From: Filifactor alocis ATCC 35896
Lineage (GTDB): Bacteria; Bacillota; Clostridia; Peptostreptococcales; Filifactoraceae
Assembly (NCBI RefSeq): GCF_000163895.2
Contig: NC_016630.1
Location: forward strand, 1,426,001 to 1,490,000
DNA: 64,000 nt
Direction: 5' to 3'
Made by a program: the position numbers and the translations under genes. The notes under the pieces were generated by a model, which was not told the origin of the DNA, made no database searches, and saw only the letters and a list, made by a program, of their open reading frames with translations. Below, piece by piece: positions 1-7,881 of the stretch. The stretch's first letter is position 1. Every line of letters starts with the position of its first letter.

Positions 1-979
1 TTTTTTTGTCAATCAATGTTGCCGGACGGACAGACATCAACTGTATCATTGTGTTCCAATCTATATTATGTTCAAAACATACTTTTCGAATCATAGAAAA
101 AGCATTTTCGATATTGATGATTCCCGGTGCACCTTTTTTCTTATCATCATCCGAATGCGGAGCGTGATCTGTTCCTACATAGTCTACATAACCTCTTTTG
201 ATTGCCTCTACAAGGTACTCACTGTCCTCTTTTGTTGCAATCGGCGGATTGACACGGTAGCTCAATCCATGACTGAACAAATGGTGTGGAGTTACTTCAA
301 ATGTAACATGTAAACCCATCTCTTTTGCTTTCACAATCGCTTCTACGGATGCCTTGCGACTGATGTGACAAAAATGTAAGTTTCCGCCGACCTCTTTCAC
401 AAGCTCAATGTTTCGAATGACCATCTCAGTTTCCGGTTCACTGTGATCCATGATCAAAAAACCTAATTCCTGTGATTTTGCCAATGCTTTTTTCATCACT
501 TCGGCGTTATCTACATTTTTTCCGTCATCTGAAAAAATCTTGGTCAATGCCATCATCTCTTTGAAGGCTACCAACTCTTCTCCAAGCAGTCCTTTTGTTA
601 CAGAACCTGCTTGATACACATCTAAGTGAAGCGGTTTGGCATTGTCCAATACTTCTTGTACAACTTCGGGACAGTCTGCAACAGGCTTGGTGTTTGCCAT
701 CGCAATCACATCGGTATATCCACCCTTCATACAGGCAACATCCGCTTCGCCATAAGTTTGCTTGTAAGCAAAACCCGGATTTCTAAGGTGAAAATGGCTA
801 TCTACAAAGGAAGGCAAAAGGTACAACCCCTCTGCCTCAATCATGTCAACTTTTTCTTTTGTACCTTTCACATAAGATAAAACAGACTCTCTTCCAATCT
901 TAAAAATGTTATCATCCTTGACCAATACATCGTCTACTCTATTCAATTCCGGAATCATTGCATTTTGAATCCACAACAT
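1..979 (-). CDS. pyrC: Dihydroorotase, C-terminus cut off by the window edge
   Basis: Zinc amidohydrolase that cyclises carbamoyl-aspartate to dihydroorotate in de novo pyrimidine synthesis (cytosol). The frame is open from an ATG at 979 to the left edge, about 326 residues. Visible motifs are the metal-binding HFH at residues 62-64 (SHFHLRNPG), DHSEPE in the middle, TPHHLF and then GTDHAPH, which are the expected amidohydrolase metal and substrate motifs. GGAGG lies 7-8 bases before the start. It follows pyrB by 21 bp, so the two are cotranscribed. About 75-100 residues of a normal-length enzyme lie outside the window. The identification is secure. Confidence 0.95.
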   Translation of the reverse strand, partial: MLWIQNAMIPELNRVDDVLVKDDNIFKIGRESVLSYVKGTKEKVDMIEAEGLYLLPSFVDSHFHLRNPGFAYKQTYGEADVACMKGGYTDVIAMANTKPVADCPEVVQEVLDNAKPLHLDVYQAGSVTKGLLGEELVAFKEMMALTKIFSDDGKNVDNAEVMKKALAKSQELGFLIMDHSEPETEMVIRNIELVKEVGGNLHFCHISRKASVEAIVKAKEMGLHVTFEVTPHHLFSHGLSYRVNPPIATKEDSEYLVEAIKRGYVDYVGTDHAPHSDDDKKKGAPGIINIENAFSMIRKVCFEHNIDWNTMIQLMSVRPATLIDKK

Positions 980-1000
980 AATCGTTCCTCCATTCTTATG

Positions 1001-2077
1001 TTAAATTGTAATTACTCTATCACAGTACTCACAACTGTATGCATGATCTTCTGCTGTTTTTTCATGGAATTCCACTCTCTCTACATACTCATGATTCGAG
1101 ATGCATTTTGGATTCGGGCAAGTAGTATATATCGTGGAATACTCCGGTTTGGTTGGGCGTGACGGATCTTTTTCAGCCTCTTCAATCAATTTCATAATCA
1201 ATGCCATTCTGATATACATTCCGTTTTTTGCTTGGTCAAAGTATTTTGCACGCTTATCTTTATCCACACCTTCAGTAATCTCGTTTACCCTTGGAAGCGG
1301 ATGCATAATAATCGTATCTTCTTTTGCCAACTTCATTTTCTCTTCATCTAAAATATATACATTTTTTAAACGTTCGTATGTTTCCAAATCATCGAATCTT
1401 TCTTTTTGGATTCTTGTCATATACACAATATCTACCTGCGGAAGAACTTCTTCCAAACTTCTGCTCTCGAAGAAACATCCGCCTTTGATACCGTTCTTTA
1501 CATATTCCGGCATTTCCAACTCTTTCGGTGATACAAAAAAGAATGTATTGTTATCATATTTAGTGATTGCTTCAACAAGAGAATGTACTGTTCTTCCATA
1601 CTTCAAATCTCCTACCAATGCGATGTTCAAATTATCCAAACGACCTTTTTCTTTATAGATGGTAAGCAAGTCTGTCAATGTTTGTGTCGGATGTTGATGC
1701 CCGCCGTCTCCCGCGTTAATCAAAGGAACATCAAGAATTTCGGTCGCAAGTTGCGGTGCTCCTTCCATCGGATGTCTCATTACGATTAAATCTGTATAAC
1801 AAGCTACGGTTTGAACGGTGTCTTTCAAAGATTCTCCTTTTGCTACGGAAGAATTTTTTACTTCGGACAATCCGATAATTTGTCCTCCCAAACGAAGCAT
1901 TGCTGTCTCAAAACTGAACTTTGTTCTGGTAGAAGGCTCAAAAAATAAGGTAGCCATGACTTTTCCTCTCATCTTATCCAAATAATTTTGGGGATGCAAA
2001 GAAATATCTTGTCCTACCTTAATCAATTCCGCCAATTCTTCAATTGTAAAATCGTTAATTCCGATTAAATGTTTCAT
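1001..2077 (-). CDS. pyrB: Aspartate carbamoyltransferase catalytic chain fused to a PyrI-type zinc domain
   Basis: Catalyses carbamoyl phosphate plus L-aspartate to carbamoyl-aspartate, the committed step of pyrimidine synthesis. Residues 1-305 are a complete PyrB: STRT at 49-52, MRHP at 100-103, HPTQTLTDL from 129, HPLPR at 259-263. Residues 306-358 add a PyrI-like zinc finger with cysteines 320, 325, 349 and 352 (C-x4-C-x23-C-x2-C), the spacing of the four zinc ligands of E. coli PyrI. The roughly 100-residue nucleotide-binding allosteric domain of PyrI is missing. The tail may serve only to assemble trimers; this is inference. Start ATG has GGAGG upstream. It is the first gene of the pyrB-pyrC unit. 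Confidence 0.95.
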   Translation of the reverse strand: MKHLIGINDFTIEELAELIKVGQDISLHPQNYLDKMRGKVMATLFFEPSTRTKFSFETAMLRLGGQIIGLSEVKNSSVAKGESLKDTVQTVACYTDLIVMRHPMEGAPQLATEILDVPLINAGDGGHQHPTQTLTDLLTIYKEKGRLDNLNIALVGDLKYGRTVHSLVEAITKYDNNTFFFVSPKELEMPEYVKNGIKGGCFFESRSLEEVLPQVDIVYMTRIQKERFDDLETYERLKNVYILDEEKMKLAKEDTIIMHPLPRVNEITEGVDKDKRAKYFDQAKNGMYIRMALIMKLIEEAEKDPSRPTKPEYSTIYTTCPNPKCISNHEYVERVEFHEKTAEDHAYSCEYCDRVITI

Positions 2078-2160
2078 TACTTATTCCTCCTTGATAGTCT
2101 CTCGTACTACATTAAAAGAGCAAACATAACTGTGTTCTTTTTTGTATGTTGTTTTAAATA

Positions 2161-2189
2161 AATATACTTGATTGCACATTCTTTGTCAA
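2161..2189 (-). promoter_or_regulatory. Promoter of pyrBC
   Basis: On the minus strand TTGACA (2189-2184) and TATATT (2166-2161) are separated by exactly 17 bp. Transcription would start near 2153, giving a leader of about 75 nt before pyrB. No PyrR-binding loop or attenuator was recognised in that leader. Confidence 0.75.
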
Positions 2190-2588
2190 TAACATTATCA
2201 AAAAATTGCATATTTTACACATAAGAATTCATTTTCAAATTTATTACCGAATTACAATCGTATTGCATCTTTGAACCATGGAGTATTGCAACCGATACGA
2301 TTTCATATTAAAGTATACAAGGAATGAAATTATTTTTAATATTCAAAAAGAAAAATATGTCATCAAACATAACCTACTTTTCTTTTTTTTCAAACCCATG
2401 ACAAGTATAAAATCCCGGAATCCGGACAAGTTTTGATGAAATTTCCACTTCAAGAAGTTTTATCATTTCCATATACCTTTTTTGCGTTCTTTCGCACTGA
2501 TTCAAAGATACAACTTTCTTGTTATCTAACCAAATTTTCTATTCTTTCTTTATTTCTGTTACAAGTTGTTCCACTCTATCTCAATAAG
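2190..2588. other. Intergenic stretch between the YIP1-like gene and the pyrB promoter
   Basis: No credible gene. A weak hairpin at about 2347-2385 (AAAGAAAA / TTTTCTTT arms with an inner TATGT/ACATA helix), flanked by A and T runs, could end transcription of the YIP1-like gene. A small CCGG-type dyad lies near 2413-2425. Otherwise plain A+T-rich sequence. Confidence 0.4.
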
Positions 2589-3149
2589 TTAAAATATTCC
2601 GGAAGAGAATCCCCAATCTATTATAACAAATGCTATACTCACAGGTATTACTAACATGGCTAACACCATTATTAAAATACACTTCCAAATTTCAAGACAG
2701 GACGATTCTTCAATCAGCACAGCACCGACATAATAAGACCACAATCTAAATGGTGTCTGAAATACTGTTACCAAGTACTCTGTCCCGGACACTTTGCCTG
2801 CTATAGCACCTAAAAGTCCACCTATACTTTGCATTACAAGCATAATCAACATAATCCAAAATGCTTCCTTATAGCTCATCTCACCACTGAACATTTTGTT
2901 TATCACAAAAAGCAAAAATGCCAGTCCAAGCGCTATTAAAAATATAAATATACACGCTGAAATAACAACTATCAATGAGGTTTCTTCTTTAACAATAGTA
3001 TGAACAGACACAACAAGAAATAAAGCAATCAACGGCCAAAGAATTTCCGGCTCCTTTTCCATAAGACTTCTCGGCGCAATAACAAAATTGACCGAACGCT
3101 CTAAAAAATTACCTTCTTCATACTCTTCATATTCATTGTAATCTGACAT
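2589..3149 (-). CDS. YIP1-like polytopic membrane protein, paralogue 1
   Basis: 186 residues. The hydrophilic N-terminus begins MSDYNEYEEYEEGN and is rich in Tyr, Glu and Asp. It is followed by an amphipathic segment with the family signature APRSLMEKEPEI (about 26-37) and then about five hydrophobic helices. The centre has FVINKMFSGEMSYKEA, matching FVLNKLFRGEMRYKEA and FALNKHFAGDMTYKEA in the next two genes. The layout (PR-x-L motif, NK-x-F-x-GEM loop, five helices) resembles the YIP1/YckC-type membrane domain. Function unknown; these bacterial proteins have no established substrate. The start is set by AAGGAGG before the ATG. Member of a tandem set of three. Confidence 0.75.
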   Translation of the reverse strand: MSDYNEYEEYEEGNFLERSVNFVIAPRSLMEKEPEILWPLIALFLVVSVHTIVKEETSLIVVISACIFIFLIALGLAFLLFVINKMFSGEMSYKEAFWIMLIMLVMQSIGGLLGAIAGKVSGTEYLVTVFQTPFRLWSYYVGAVLIEESSCLEIWKCILIMVLAMLVIPVSIAFVIIDWGFSSGIF

Positions 3150-3507
3150 AACTTCCTCCTTAAAAATAACACATTGATTAAATCAAAAATAACATGTACA
3201 AAAACATTTACTATTGAACAACACTTTACAAATCTGACTATACTATATATAAAAAGATATATGCCCATGATGATACGATATCATAAAAAGCAACAATGCC
3301 TTCCATTGCTTTGAGCAGTATAGAAAAAAGCGGCAAGAAAGTCTCTGATGTGTACCCCGAAAACTGCCGATTTTATTGAAAGTAAGGTAATATTTTTATA
3401 TAGAACGGCATTGACAAAAATCATAGAAAAACTAATAGAAAAAGCCGAAATTTATAGTAATCTCACACCCTACCCCTAATCTATAATGCTACCATTTTCG
3501 AAACAAA
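3150..3507. other. Intergenic region between YIP1-like paralogues 1 and 2
   Basis: About 360 bp of A+T-rich DNA with no credible gene. No convincing terminator for paralogue 2 and no clear promoter for paralogue 1 could be read, unlike the upstream regions of paralogues 2 and 3. Confidence 0.4.
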
Positions 3508-4134
3508 TCAGTTTAGAATTTTTTCTGCGATAACTATATATGTAATCATCATGGAAAAAACGATAAAGTGATTTAAAACCGCTATCAAAAAAGATATGCC
3601 CGTTCCCAAATAAGATATCTCCTCGACTAACACAGCAATGATACATAACCACCAAATCACAGAACCGATACTGATCAAAATTAAAGCAATAGGAATCAAA
3701 ATAGAACCAAAAAAAATCTCATTGAGAAAACTGAATAGTAACAAACCTATAAAAATTATCATTCTGGGAAAAAGTGTAACAGAAACGGCTTCTTTATACC
3801 TCATCTCCCCACGAAAGAGTTTATTCAACACAAAAAGTATAAAAGCTACTACCCCGATTTCCACACATATGTGTATGACTATGATAATTACATATAGAAA
3901 TAACATGATTGGACTATACGACATCGTATCTGACATAAATGATGTAAATTTCAAAACATAAATAACAAAAGGGATGTATACGATTAGTGCTGTCCCAAAA
4001 ATTTTAGGGTCTCTTTCGATTTGTTGTCCGAGAGTTCGTGGTGAAACAACTAAATTATAAAAATAAATCAAAAGACTGTCTTGTCTATCATTGTCATATT
4101 CGCTATCATATCTGTCATCGTTATAATTCGACAT
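3508..4134 (-). CDS. YIP1-like polytopic membrane protein, paralogue 2
   Basis: 208 residues from the ATG at 4134. An in-frame extension to 4176 is rejected because AAGGAGGG stands directly before 4134 and the protein then starts MSNYNDDRYDSEYDND like its paralogues. The acidic, Tyr-rich head is followed by NLVVSPRTLGQQIERDP, about five membrane helices and the loop FVLNKLFRGEMRYKEA. Function unknown. It has its own promoter (4227-4255) resembling that of paralogue 3, so coding and control regions were probably duplicated together. Confidence 0.75.
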   Translation of the reverse strand: MSNYNDDRYDSEYDNDRQDSLLIYFYNLVVSPRTLGQQIERDPKIFGTALIVYIPFVIYVLKFTSFMSDTMSYSPIMLFLYVIIIVIHICVEIGVVAFILFVLNKLFRGEMRYKEAVSVTLFPRMIIFIGLLLFSFLNEIFFGSILIPIALILISIGSVIWWLCIIAVLVEEISYLGTGISFLIAVLNHFIVFSMMITYIVIAEKILN

Positions 4135-4226
4135 TACTACCCTCCTTACAAATAAAGTTATGTACAATAAAAACAATACCCTATCAAAAAATAGTTTTTT
4201 AACTGTCGTTATTATCTATAACCGGT

Positions 4227-4255
4227 AGTGTATCGAAAAAACATATTGCTGTCAA
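4227..4255 (-). promoter_or_regulatory. Promoter of YIP1-like paralogue 2
   Basis: Minus strand TTGACA (4255-4250), 17-bp spacer containing TTTTTTCGA, then TACACT (4232-4227). The spacer end and hexamers are shared with the promoter of paralogue 3 at 5142-5171, supporting a common origin. Confidence 0.7.
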
Positions 4256-4406
4256 TGGCTGCCATTTTCTTCTATCTTCAATTGAATCTAAGATTGTCAA
4301 ACATACGCGACAAGATGAAATTTGTTTTTTCGACAATGCACAACACAACATCATAGAACTGTATTTTTTCTTCATATCATAAAATTTTGCCTAATAGAGT
4401 CTTATA

Positions 4407-5051
4407 CTAATACCCTTTCAAGTGCAAATAAGCGGCAAGCAGTTTTAACAAAATACTTTCTAACAAGGATGGTATAATCACAACCATACCTATAAGAAAA
4501 CAAATAGCACCGACAATCGTTATTAATACACAATGTTTTGTTTCAAGATAGGATGTTTCCTGAATAAGTATATACATAATACACCATGACCAAATACCTA
4601 ACATTGTTCCAATCCACCATGAAAGGGTAGCAAAATCACCAATCAATACACAAAATATCATACCTACAAAACGAATAGCCATGATAAAAAGACAGACCGA
4701 AAGAGCTTCTTTATAAGTCATATCTCCTGCAAAATGTTTATTCAGTGCAAAAACTGAGGTTCCAATTATTAAAATCGACAAATATACAACTATTGACACA
4801 ATAATCGAAAATGTAATTTCTTCTTTTTCCAATAGAAGTTCAATAAATATGAGAACAAATACAAGCAAAGATATCCGCAAAATCTCAGGTCGTTTTTTTA
4901 TTTGTTCTCCAAGAGACCTTGGTGAAAACAACAAATTTCTCAAATAATCCAAAAAACCGTCTTCATCATAGTCTTCATACTCTTCATAGTCTTCATACTT
5001 TTTGCATTCATCGTAATCATCGTAATTATTGTAATTATTGTAATCTGACAT
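4407..5051 (-). CDS. YIP1-like polytopic membrane protein, paralogue 3
   Basis: 214 residues. It has the longest acidic head of the three: residues 1-31 consist almost only of Tyr, Asn, Asp, Glu and Lys (MSDYNNYNNYDDYDE, then repeated EDY/EEY units). Then come NLLFSPRSLGEQIKKRPEI, about five hydrophobic helices and FALNKHFAGDMTYKEA. The start ATG has AGGAGG at good spacing. Same family as the two following genes; function unknown. The YxxY/D-rich head could be a cytoplasmic binding tail, which is inference. Confidence 0.75.
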   Translation of the reverse strand: MSDYNNYNNYDDYDECKKYEDYEEYEDYDEDGFLDYLRNLLFSPRSLGEQIKKRPEILRISLLVFVLIFIELLLEKEEITFSIIVSIVVYLSILIIGTSVFALNKHFAGDMTYKEALSVCLFIMAIRFVGMIFCVLIGDFATLSWWIGTMLGIWSWCIMYILIQETSYLETKHCVLITIVGAICFLIGMVVIIPSLLESILLKLLAAYLHLKGY

Positions 5052-5141
5052 AACTGCCTCCTAACAAAAGAACTTCTTATAGCAACACATCATACCTGCC
5101 CAAAAAAATTTTTTGACGATTATCATGTTTATCTAAATCAC

Positions 5142-5171
5142 AGTATATCGAAAAAAATATATATCTGTCAA
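5142..5171 (-). promoter_or_regulatory. Promoter of YIP1-like paralogue 3
   Basis: Minus strand TTGACA (5171-5166), 18-bp spacer ending TTTTTTTCGA, TATACT (5147-5142). It closely resembles the promoter at 4227-4255. Confidence 0.7.
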
Positions 5172-5286
5172 TGATTCTCATATTCTTCTCTCTATCTTCA
5201 TCAAGTCTTATTTTTTCGAACATACCTTGCTTTTTTGGAAGCATTCCGACTCAATTCTCAATGAAGATAGTATACTCTTACATGAA

Positions 5287-5380
5287 ACACTATTTTGAAA
5301 TGTATATAGTGTATGGTTATAAAGAAGAGAATACAGTATCATCGTATTAAAAAAACAGATTTTTATTATCACTTTCATCA
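5287..5380. repeat. Degenerate intergenic repeat, copy 1
   Basis: Starts CACTATTTTGAAAT and runs to AAAAAAACAGATTTTTATTA followed by TCACTT. It aligns over its length with 59281-59371 and more weakly with 8427-8535. The common core is AAAAAA-(A/G)(C/A)AGATTTTTATTAT-(C/A)ACTT. All copies lie between genes and have no coding potential. Confidence 0.55.
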
Positions 5381-5670
5381 ACAATCAATATTATGGCTAT
5401 CCCATCTGTTTCATCTACTCTCTATCACAATTTCAAGTTACAATCTATGATGGGATAACCACACCACTCCATTTCAAAACCCACTTCAATGATAACAAGA
5501 TTACATGGAGTAATTTTTTAATTAAGATTTCCGACAATTCAATTAAGCTTTTGTATTGAAATCTTTGACACAGCTTTATTCACAGCTTCCTATTTTCTGT
5601 CTGTTGAATGTGACAAAGAATACATTATTTCTTTCATTTATTTTCTTGTGAAAATTTTATGTTTTTTCGT
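5381..5670. other. Intergenic region upstream of superoxide reductase
   Basis: No gene seen. It contains a 12-bp near-perfect inverted repeat, GGCTATCCCATC at 5395-5406 and GATGGGATAACC at 5449-5460, enclosing 42 bp without a T-run. Its role is unknown. Confidence 0.4.
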
Positions 5671-5697
5671 TTGATTTTTAATTTATTAGGGTATAAT
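5671..5697 (+). promoter_or_regulatory. Putative promoter of superoxide reductase gene
   Basis: TATAAT at 5692-5697 is a perfect -10 box. The best -35 match, TTGATT at 5671-5676, is only 15 bp away, so the -35 assignment is uncertain. The leader is about 50 nt to the ATG. Confidence 0.5.
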
Positions 5698-5752
5698 GAA
5701 GTCAGAAAGTGATTTAAAATTAACAGGAAACAGTTATTATAAGGGGGATATT

Positions 5753-6127
5753 ATGAGTATTTTACAAGATTTTATCAAAACAGGAGATTGGAAAGGCGAA
5801 AAACATGTACCGGTAATTACATGTGCTGATACATTTAAGGCTGGAGAAGTTACAGATGTAACTTTATCTATCGGGGATGCGATTTCTCACCCAAATACTG
5901 CTGAACACTATATTGCATGGTTCAAACTTTTCTTTGTTGCAGAAGGCAGCAAAAACGTTGTAGAACTTGGTGATGTTCATTTTGATTCTCACGGAGAAGC
6001 AAATCTGTTTACAGAACCAAAAGCTGTGTTCTCTGTAAAACTTCCTTCTTCCGGAAAATTAGTTGCATTGAGTTACTGCAATCTTCACGGATTATGGGAA
6101 AATGTGAAAGAAGTGACAGCTGAATAA
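5753..6127 (+). CDS. Superoxide reductase (neelaredoxin type)
   Basis: Reduces superoxide to hydrogen peroxide in the cytosol of anaerobes without making oxygen. The 124-residue protein has the complete mononuclear Fe site: E16-K17-H18 (EKHVP), H46 (SHPN), H52 (EHYIAWF), C109 and H112 (YCNLHG). The N-terminal desulforedoxin domain of class I enzymes is absent, so it is the one-iron neelaredoxin class. The start at 5753 is chosen because AAGGGGG lies 8 bases upstream and the homologous protein begins there; an upstream in-frame ATG at 5696 overlaps the -10 box. Monocistronic, with a terminator at 6144. Confidence 0.95.
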   Translation: MSILQDFIKTGDWKGEKHVPVITCADTFKAGEVTDVTLSIGDAISHPNTAEHYIAWFKLFFVAEGSKNVVELGDVHFDSHGEANLFTEPKAVFSVKLPSSGKLVALSYCNLHGLWENVKEVTAE

Positions 6128-6143
6128 TTTCATTTGTTTATTT

Positions 6144-6178
6144 AGGCATATAGGGCATTTGTACTATATGCCTTTTTC
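6144..6178 (+). terminator. Terminator of superoxide reductase gene
   Basis: Perfect 10-bp stem AGGCATATAG (6144-6153) with CTATATGCCT (6164-6173), followed by TTTTT. It lies 17 bp after the stop codon. Confidence 0.85.
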
Positions 6179-6623
6179 ATTTTCGCACTTCAATTATGCT
6201 TTACCAAAAAGAGTTCCTATCCGATTAACCTATCAATGATATGTAGAATATCATCTCTCCTATTTTCTTAATCTTATTCCAACAACTAAAAACTAATAGG
6301 CTTTTGATATCTCAATAGCTACTTGTTTTTTACACATACTTTTGTCCTATAGTCTATGAATTTAGTTGTTTTATCGTATTTTAACTCCAATCATTTATAT
6401 TTTTTATACTTTAAGAAAGATATATCATATTTAACACTTGCTATTCCAATTTATTAGCAATTTTTTATCAACACTTTTTGTCCACCCTCAATCTTCTTTT
6501 AAAAAACATTAAACCGCTACACACATTATTTTTACAATATATATATCGATTTTTATCAACATTTTTTCCTATAAGCCAGAATATGGTTGCCCCCTTTAGT
6601 ATACAGAAAAAGCGGATGGGTGG
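6179..6623. other. Intergenic region after the superoxide reductase
   Basis: About 440 bp, very A+T-rich, no gene seen. TTTTTATCAACA occurs twice, near 6463 and near 6553. Confidence 0.4.
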
Positions 6624-6659
6624 AAAAGGAGTAGTAACGTTATGTTAACTACTCCTTTT
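6624..6659 (-). terminator. Hairpin downstream of the TasA-like gene
   Basis: Perfect 12-bp stem AAAAGGAGTAGT (6624-6635) with ACTACTCCTTTT (6648-6659). On the minus strand it ends in TTTTCC, so it can stop transcription from the TasA-like gene about 130 bp upstream. A second hairpin at 6684-6724 lies between it and the gene. Confidence 0.55.
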
Positions 6660-6683
6660 TATACTGATTCGTTCTTTAGGAAA

Positions 6684-6724
6684 GATGAAGACTACCGGAA
6701 GTGATACTCCCGATAGTCTTCATC
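6684..6724 (-). terminator. Second hairpin downstream of the TasA-like gene
   Basis: GATGAAGACTACCGG (6684-6698) pairs with CCGATAGTCTTCATC (6710-6724), 14 of 15 positions Watson-Crick. Only a short T/C run follows on the minus strand. It may be a processing or stability element rather than a terminator; the tandem hairpins suggest an abundant mRNA. Confidence 0.45.
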
Positions 6725-6790
6725 TTTATCATTTCTTGATTATTTTGTCATTTCTACACTCCGTTAATTAAGATGTTAATGTCCTACTAA

Positions 6791-7780
6791 TTAATGGTTT
6801 TGTTTTTTAAGAATGTTAGGATTTCCTGCATCTTTTCCTACGTTAAATTGATCCCATAGCAATTTGATTTCAACGTTAATATCTTTATTTTGAGATAACG
6901 CATCATCTTTGTCTGTCATTTTAGCAGATGTTCCTGTTGTATATACTCCCTCTGCGTCAGGATCCATAGCTACTCCCAAGAATAAATCCATTCTGTTGTC
7001 TGTAGCAGGAGCACAAAGCATTGCTTCTTTATCTTTTAATACTTCAGCAAAATCTGCATCTCTCAATGCGGACAATCTTACGAATTGAACTCCGCCTACT
7101 GTAAATACTTTATCATCTTTAAAGTTTGCAGCAAGTTTGAAGATATTCCATCCGTTAGGATGTACTGTAGGATTATATTGTTCTCCTTCAACAAGAATCG
7201 CCAAACCAATCATATTTTCAAGATTACCTACATCAGTTCCACCTTTTACATCAAACTTGATGTTGCCCAATTTTGCAGCGATGTCACCTACGTTAACGAT
7301 GTCTGTACGGAATGCTTGTGCATATCCGGGATACATTTTTTCGATTGTAACATTAATTGTATCGCTTCCTTTTGATCCTACATAAACTGCAGGTCCTTTT
7401 TTAAGAGTTTCAGCATTCGCAAGCTCTGCATCAAATTCTACTTTGTTGAATCCCGCAGCTTCCTTATGGTATTGCTCGATACTTCCGTCTTTTGCGATTT
7501 TATCGTAATCTGTAGTTCCTCTCATAAAGAAGTCATCTGCTACAAATCCGTCGTTAGCACCGTGTTTCACTCCGTCTACAATACTCCAACCACCCTTTAA
7601 GGTCTCATTGTTATATTGTGCATACAATCCAAGGTCAGCAAATTTTACTCCGAACTCTCCTGTTGTAGCCTTAGTATTAATGCTTAGAGTGTCTGTCCAA
7701 TACGCATATCCTGTTCCCGCAAGAACTAAGGACAATGCCAATACACTTCCTACCAGTGATTTTCCATTCATTCTTTTCAT
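6791..7780 (-). CDS. TasA/camelysin-like exported protein with SipW-type signal peptide
   Basis: 329 residues from the ATG at 7780, placed by AAGGAGGAAGGG; an earlier in-frame start at 7807 would bury that site. Residues 1-26 form a signal peptide, with the hydrophobic core LVGSVLALSLVLAGTGYA followed by YWTDTLSINTKATTGEF. This is the hallmark of SipW substrates such as TasA and CalY. The mature part is hydrophilic and mixed, with no cysteine near the N-terminus and no sortase motif. By family analogy it is an extracellular fibre or matrix protein; the M73/TasA fold is not proven here. It stands apart from the SipW operon with its own promoter, a 5' hairpin and tandem 3' hairpins, suggesting strong separate expression of a major structural subunit. 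Confidence 0.75.
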   Translation of the reverse strand: MKRMNGKSLVGSVLALSLVLAGTGYAYWTDTLSINTKATTGEFGVKFADLGLYAQYNNETLKGGWSIVDGVKHGANDGFVADDFFMRGTTDYDKIAKDGSIEQYHKEAAGFNKVEFDAELANAETLKKGPAVYVGSKGSDTINVTIEKMYPGYAQAFRTDIVNVGDIAAKLGNIKFDVKGGTDVGNLENMIGLAILVEGEQYNPTVHPNGWNIFKLAANFKDDKVFTVGGVQFVRLSALRDADFAEVLKDKEAMLCAPATDNRMDLFLGVAMDPDAEGVYTTGTSAKMTDKDDALSQNKDINVEIKLLWDQFNVGKDAGNPNILKKQNH

Positions 7781-7823
7781 GACCCTTCCTCCTTCGTAAA
7801 TTAACAACTTTGTTTTTAAGTAC

Positions 7824-7849
7824 TGTAACAGAACATGTACTCTGTTACA
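7824..7849 (-). promoter_or_regulatory. Perfect dyad at the predicted transcription start of the TasA-like gene
   Basis: TGTAACAGA (7824-7832) and TCTGTTACA (7841-7849) are perfect 9-bp arms around an 8-bp centre. On the minus strand the dyad begins 6 bp after the -10 box TATACT (7860-7855), so it lies at the transcript's 5' end. It could be an operator for a dimeric regulator or a 5' mRNA-stabilising hairpin. Confidence 0.6.
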
Positions 7850-7854
7850 CTTAG

Positions 7855-7881
7855 AGTATAACTTTTATTCCACGATTTCAA
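7855..7881 (-). promoter_or_regulatory. Promoter of the TasA-like gene
   Basis: Minus-strand -10 TATACT (7860-7855). The nearest -35 match is TTGAAA with a short 15-bp spacer, so an activator or an imperfect -35 is likely. Confidence 0.45.

Noticed and set aside
1101..1658. 185-codon plus-strand open frame
   Set aside because: Entirely antisense to pyrB, which is unmistakable; hydrophobic low-complexity product typical of a shadow frame.
2433..2654. 73-codon plus-strand frame partly in an intergenic gap
   Set aside because: No Shine-Dalgarno, overlaps the YIP1-like gene antisense, composition of random A+T-rich DNA.
4981..5045. CRISPR-like or satellite repeat in the ATTGTAATT/TCATACTCT tract
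   Set aside because: It is the coding sequence of the Tyr/Asp/Glu-rich head of YIP1-like paralogue 3; units are irregular and in frame.
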